From contig CAJQUW010003174.1 in NCBI GenBank assembly GCA_907163375.1, forward strand, positions 620,001 to 684,000: 64,000 nt of DNA, written 5' to 3'. Each line of letters begins with the position of its first letter. Position 1 is the first letter of the stretch. The position numbers were made by a program, and so were the translations under genes. Source of the stretch: Prostheceraeus crozeri. Lineage: Eukaryota; Platyhelminthes; Polycladida; Euryleptidae. Of the stretch, positions 60,580 through 64,000 are shown piece after piece. The notes under the pieces were generated by a model. The model made no database searches. It worked only from the letters and a program-made list of their open reading frames with translations, and was not told the origin of the DNA.

Positions 60580-60640
60580 TGCGATTCGAATCGTGCCAAT
60601 TTCAAAATGCCGATTAATCGATTAATCACGCCCACCACTG
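60580..60640 (-). repeat. Isolated hAT-like end
   Basis: On the minus strand it reads CAGTGGTGGGCGTGATTAAT followed by CGATTAATCGG, similar to the left end at 55520. No partner end was found nearby. Confidence 0.5.
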
Positions 60641-61244
60641 AGCTGCCACCTTTTCGTCAGTGGCCCCAAAATGCTCCTTAATTGGAACACTTCTTCACTA
60701 CTACAAAACAGCACGACTGTCGGACCAGCTTGCCTTTTGCAAGTACCCTGAATTGAAAAGTCACGCGTTTTTAATGGGGAAATTTTAGCATGCGGCACGC
60801 GTATTGGTTCTAAACATGATTCAGTTGAATTATTGACTCAATTCAAATACGAAGAGGTATTTCTTCAATAAGCTTGGGATTTGTATAGAAAGCACCAACA
60901 GATCATATTCTTTCATATATGTGACTCCACTCTGATACCAATATAATGACTTGTTTTAACAACATTGTTAATAACATGTTTCTACTTCTGGAAATTTCAA
61001 CAAATGCCATTTCCTCATGATGAGATGTTTCGATGTAATGAAGGAACTTCACAGATATATTTTTTACATATATTATATGATATTTCTACACAAATCATAT
61101 TGGAAAATGCCTCTTCAACTGCAGTCTACTGTCAATAGGTCAATTAAATTGCATTTGCAATCAATATGCCACAATTTCTCCGTTGGAAAAAGATGGGTCT
61201 CTTCAATCCAGGCAATTTATGAAAGACAAACGATCCGGTCCGGC
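60641..61244. other. No feature seen
   Basis: Spacer between the isolated hAT-like end and the second 219-bp MITE. No recognisable gene. Confidence 0.4.
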
Positions 61245-61463
61245 CACTGTAAACCAGCACCTCCTAAAATCGGGTAAATCTGCATCCTAAAGCGCCACAC
61301 ACTAGAATTTTAGGAGGTTGCGTGAAATAGAGTGTTGACATACTAAAGAGAACAATAACTCTAGTGCGCTAGCCTCCTAAAACGCTCTACTTTAGGATTT
61401 TTTTATTAGTTACGAATAGTGTCTTGCTTTAGTGTGTGATTTAGGAGGTGATGGTTTATAGTG
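61245..61463. mobile_element. 219-bp MITE, CACTGTAAA family, copy 2
   Basis: Same orientation and length as 60204-60422, about nine-tenths identical by eye. Ends CACTGTAAACCAGCACCTCC and GGAGGTGATGGTTTATAGTG. No clear target duplication at this copy. Confidence 0.88.
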
Positions 61464-63793
61464 AGACGTGCAGTTTTGTAGTAATCAAATGGTGCAAATT
61501 AACTTGTAAAGTTCAAATCACGACCTCGGTCCCTGCACAACGTGGCAATTCCCGGACTATGAGCTGCTGACGAGATATTCTGAAGCCCCCACACTGTAAA
61601 TCGCTGGATACCAAAATTACATACAATTTGAAACTAACATCTGATACGAGATTTTTCATACCACATCTCACTTACTTTAGTATGTGATTGGTATGTAGCG
61701 ATACGAACTATTCTATCTGTGATTGGTTGTTTTACACTGAAATACGAATTGTTGGTATGTTTTATATACGAGACCCGATGCAAATTCATACTCATTCGCA
61801 TGCCTTTGGTATGTGTTTGGTATGTGCAGCTTTAAGTCACATAGCAAAATATATATATATATATCACATACTACTGTCAAATAACTTTTTTCGGTAATAC
61901 CAGTTTTTTGTTTGATAGAGTGATATTTAAGTACATTAGATTTATTGTGAATTTTACGCTCCACGAATATGTTGTCGATGCTACTTGTCTAGCAACATCA
62001 ACAGGACGTCTAGTTAACTCTACTTTATGACCCAAGTTGAAAAACATCATTTCATTTAAACGATGTTCATTTTATATTTCATATGATCATTTCATTTCAT
62101 ATCACTAGACATTGACTGAGACTAGAAAACAAACAGCAACGTACGGCATTTAACCCTCGTCCTACTGAGGTGTTTTGACAAACGCGCCCAGCTGGAGGAT
62201 GCCTATTTCCGAAACTAAAAGTCTAATTTCAAGATAAAATACGTCAAATGAAGGCTCTCATCATGACAAGTCAGAATATTATCATTTTTTTGATATTCAA
62301 GGTCACTGAGGAGGTCAAAGGTCAAAAAAGATGATTTTTACTATGGCCATTATTTCTTGCCCTATCTAAGAAACCATTTTAAATTTTGAATTCAGGAGGT
62401 AGATGAAATTTTTGAAAGGGGGGCTGAGCGCCCCTAGAGGGGCGACGGTTGACATGGAATTCCCTGAAATTGAAGATTTGAATGACATGTTGATGATTTT
62501 CTCGCTTTTACATTGTTCTTGGGTAGCGCTTGTCCAACAAAGATTGATTTTTTCTTTCCACAGCGATTTGATTTTTTACTATCAGTGACTTCTCTAACTC
62601 ATTTGATATTTCCACATTGCAAAATGAGGAAACATGAAGTTTGCAAGATTTGTTTTGAGTTGGCATTTTTATACACTCGCAAGACATATTTGTCATAACT
62701 CTTTGAGTTTGAAAAGGAATGAAATTCTTCTGACTTTATTTCGCATAAATATTTGCATACCATCACCTGTTCATAAATACTGACATATTTTAGAACATAT
62801 TTATTCCTCGAACTCTACCGATGTATATTTAAAACGGTAGAGCTATCTATTTGATGAACAAGTTCCCCAACGAATGCTTTTCTGACGTCAGATATTTAAT
62901 CACAACTCATACACTTCCTGTCAATCGTGCTAATGAACATTTTCTCCATCCTGTACGATATCGATACAACCGAAAGAATTTTCATTATTTTAAAGTCATT
63001 TAATCATTATGTAAACAATTTCCTTCGCTGTGAATGTGTGATCTGTAAATACTTTCTGGACATGTTTGAGAATCACGAGAAATCGAGTGACATAGTCCAT
63101 CAGAGAAAAATGGATATCTGCAACGAAGGAGAGTCATTTTGGCCTGAATTATTTAGTTAAATTCATTAGTTTAATTGTTTTAGTTGCTTCTCGTCAGGTC
63201 CATGACGAACTCTTATTTCAGTTCTTATATGATAAAATAAAATCGTTTATAAGTATTAATTTATTTCCCTTACCGTCTTCAGTTGAGTCGACAAGCCTTT
63301 ATACGTATTTCAGTGCCTACTCTATACTGGAGTAGGTTACTCTATGTATTTTAGTATTAATTAATGTTCATTCGTTCAGGACTTTTAATTACCTGCACGG
63401 ACTTTTAATTACCTAATTATTTACAGGATTCTCCACTAGGATAGTTGTTTAACTTTGGCATCTTCCGTTTCCTGGATCCTTCGAATTTTTTTGACCGTGT
63501 CGTGTCTTGATTCGATTAGAAATATGTTGGAAATTTGGAAAATTAGTGTTGCATATTATTTAATAGAAAGTATTATTTTATTTCTGAAGAACAATTCGAC
63601 GCGCGGTTACAACGGAGTATGAAAAATAGTTCATAAGTAATTATTGCCAGTTATAAACATATGCAGTTGCTAGAGAAAGAAATCTTTTTAACTTGGAAAT
63701 TACTCTGATATAGCTATTCCAGGCAAATTCAGTGAATGAAATTCTTGCATCGTGTTCATCAATTTTTCATTGCTCGCGTTTTTTTATTTCTAC
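61464..63793. other. Gene-free stretch
   Basis: No gene recognised. CACTGTAAATCG at about 61592 could be one end of a further CACTGTAAA-type element. There is a short (TA)n run at about 61846-61863. Confidence 0.45.
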
Positions 63794-64000
63794 TCATTCT
63801 GCTATTTGTCTTGTAAACGCATCGCTATTGTACACTTTGATTATATTCATTTTGAATTTCGCTATTTTGCTTTCATGTCTCTCTTTACAATGTTTCCACA
63901 AAACTGAGTTATCATTTTTCTGTTGTAATTGTTGCATATGTTCTCTACCTCTAATCTTGCCATCTCTTGAAGTTTCACCAATGAATACTGAGTCATATTC
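63794..64000 (-). mobile_element. GIY-YIG endonuclease fragment of a retroelement, running off the window
   Basis: The minus-strand frame from the window edge reads DSVFIGETSRDGKIRGREH, then SVLWKHCKERH, then DAFTRQIAE and a stop. This is the 'YIGETSRxxxxRGxEH...LWKHC...RQIxEA' pattern of GIY-YIG nucleases carried by some non-LTR or Penelope-type retroelements. The stop falls where the family usually continues (EAVxI), so the copy is probably broken. The RT, if any, lies beyond position 64000. Confidence 0.65.

Noticed and set aside
55520-60640. Single 5.1-kb hAT element from the two CAGTGGTGG-type ends
   Set aside because: The nearer right end at 56697 gives a better 8-bp flank match (6 of 8) than the far end, and no hAT transposase lies between.
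61592-61930. Another CACTGTAAA-type element
   Set aside because: Only the left end is visible; no inverted partner found.

Overview
This is AT-rich DNA from an animal nucleus, probably a marine invertebrate. Three things point to this: GT-AG introns, tRNA-derived SINEs, and a transposon set (PIF/Harbinger, Penelope-like, CR1/jockey-like and RTE-like LINEs, mariner, hAT, Transib/RAG1-like) typical of invertebrate genomes. Repeated ACATGTA runs are often seen in mollusc and other lophotrochozoan genomes, but that placement is only a guess. I found no host protein gene, no rRNA or intact tRNA gene, no CRISPR array and no operon. I also recognised no LTR, retroviral, Polinton or other virus-like element. 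Every coding region I can support belongs to a mobile element.

Layout. 0-5.3 kb: a dispersed repeat, SINEs, a decayed LINE on the minus strand split by a SINE, and a small MITE. 5.4-9.0 kb: a 3.57-kb DNA transposon with 354-bp terminal inverted repeats and a transposase resembling vertebrate RAG1 and Transib. Its ends read CACGGTG, 23 bp, then an A-rich nonamer, like a 23-type recombination signal. 11.3-14.7 kb: Harbinger-1, a two-gene element that looks intact (transposase plus spliced Myb/SANT-like gene) with a MITE nested inside. 14.7-35 kb: mostly gene-free, with a 110-bp near-perfect palindrome, LINE, SINE and mariner remnants and a foldback MITE. 35-43.5 kb: a minisatellite, a mariner derivative, then a nest. 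A Penelope-like endonuclease fragment there has been hit by a palindromic MITE dimer (8-bp target duplication) and by Harbinger-2 (CTG duplication). A shortened, inverted relative, Harbinger-3, lies next to it with a copied piece of the same flank. 45-48.5 kb: copies of a roughly 510-bp repeat. 49.3-51.9 kb: a Penelope-like element with a long uninterrupted RT plus GIY-YIG frame and a hammerhead-like 3' motif. 52.3-55.5 kb: Harbinger-4, with a full-length transposase and a MADF gene carrying one frameshift. 55.5-64 kb: a hAT-like element, MITEs and a GIY-YIG fragment running off the window end.

How the genes work together. In the three two-gene Harbingers the transposase (DDE nuclease) and the Myb/SANT-like or MADF protein (predicted to bind DNA and help bring the transposase to the ends) converge from opposite ends, as in known PIF/Harbinger elements. 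Harbinger-2 and -3 share the same stop codon inside the transposase core yet are nearly identical, which suggests they moved with transposase supplied by another copy. The RAG1-like element is the most interesting object here. Its protein keeps the RAG1-type acidic residues, zinc ligands and spacing, but the copy has at least two frame disruptions.
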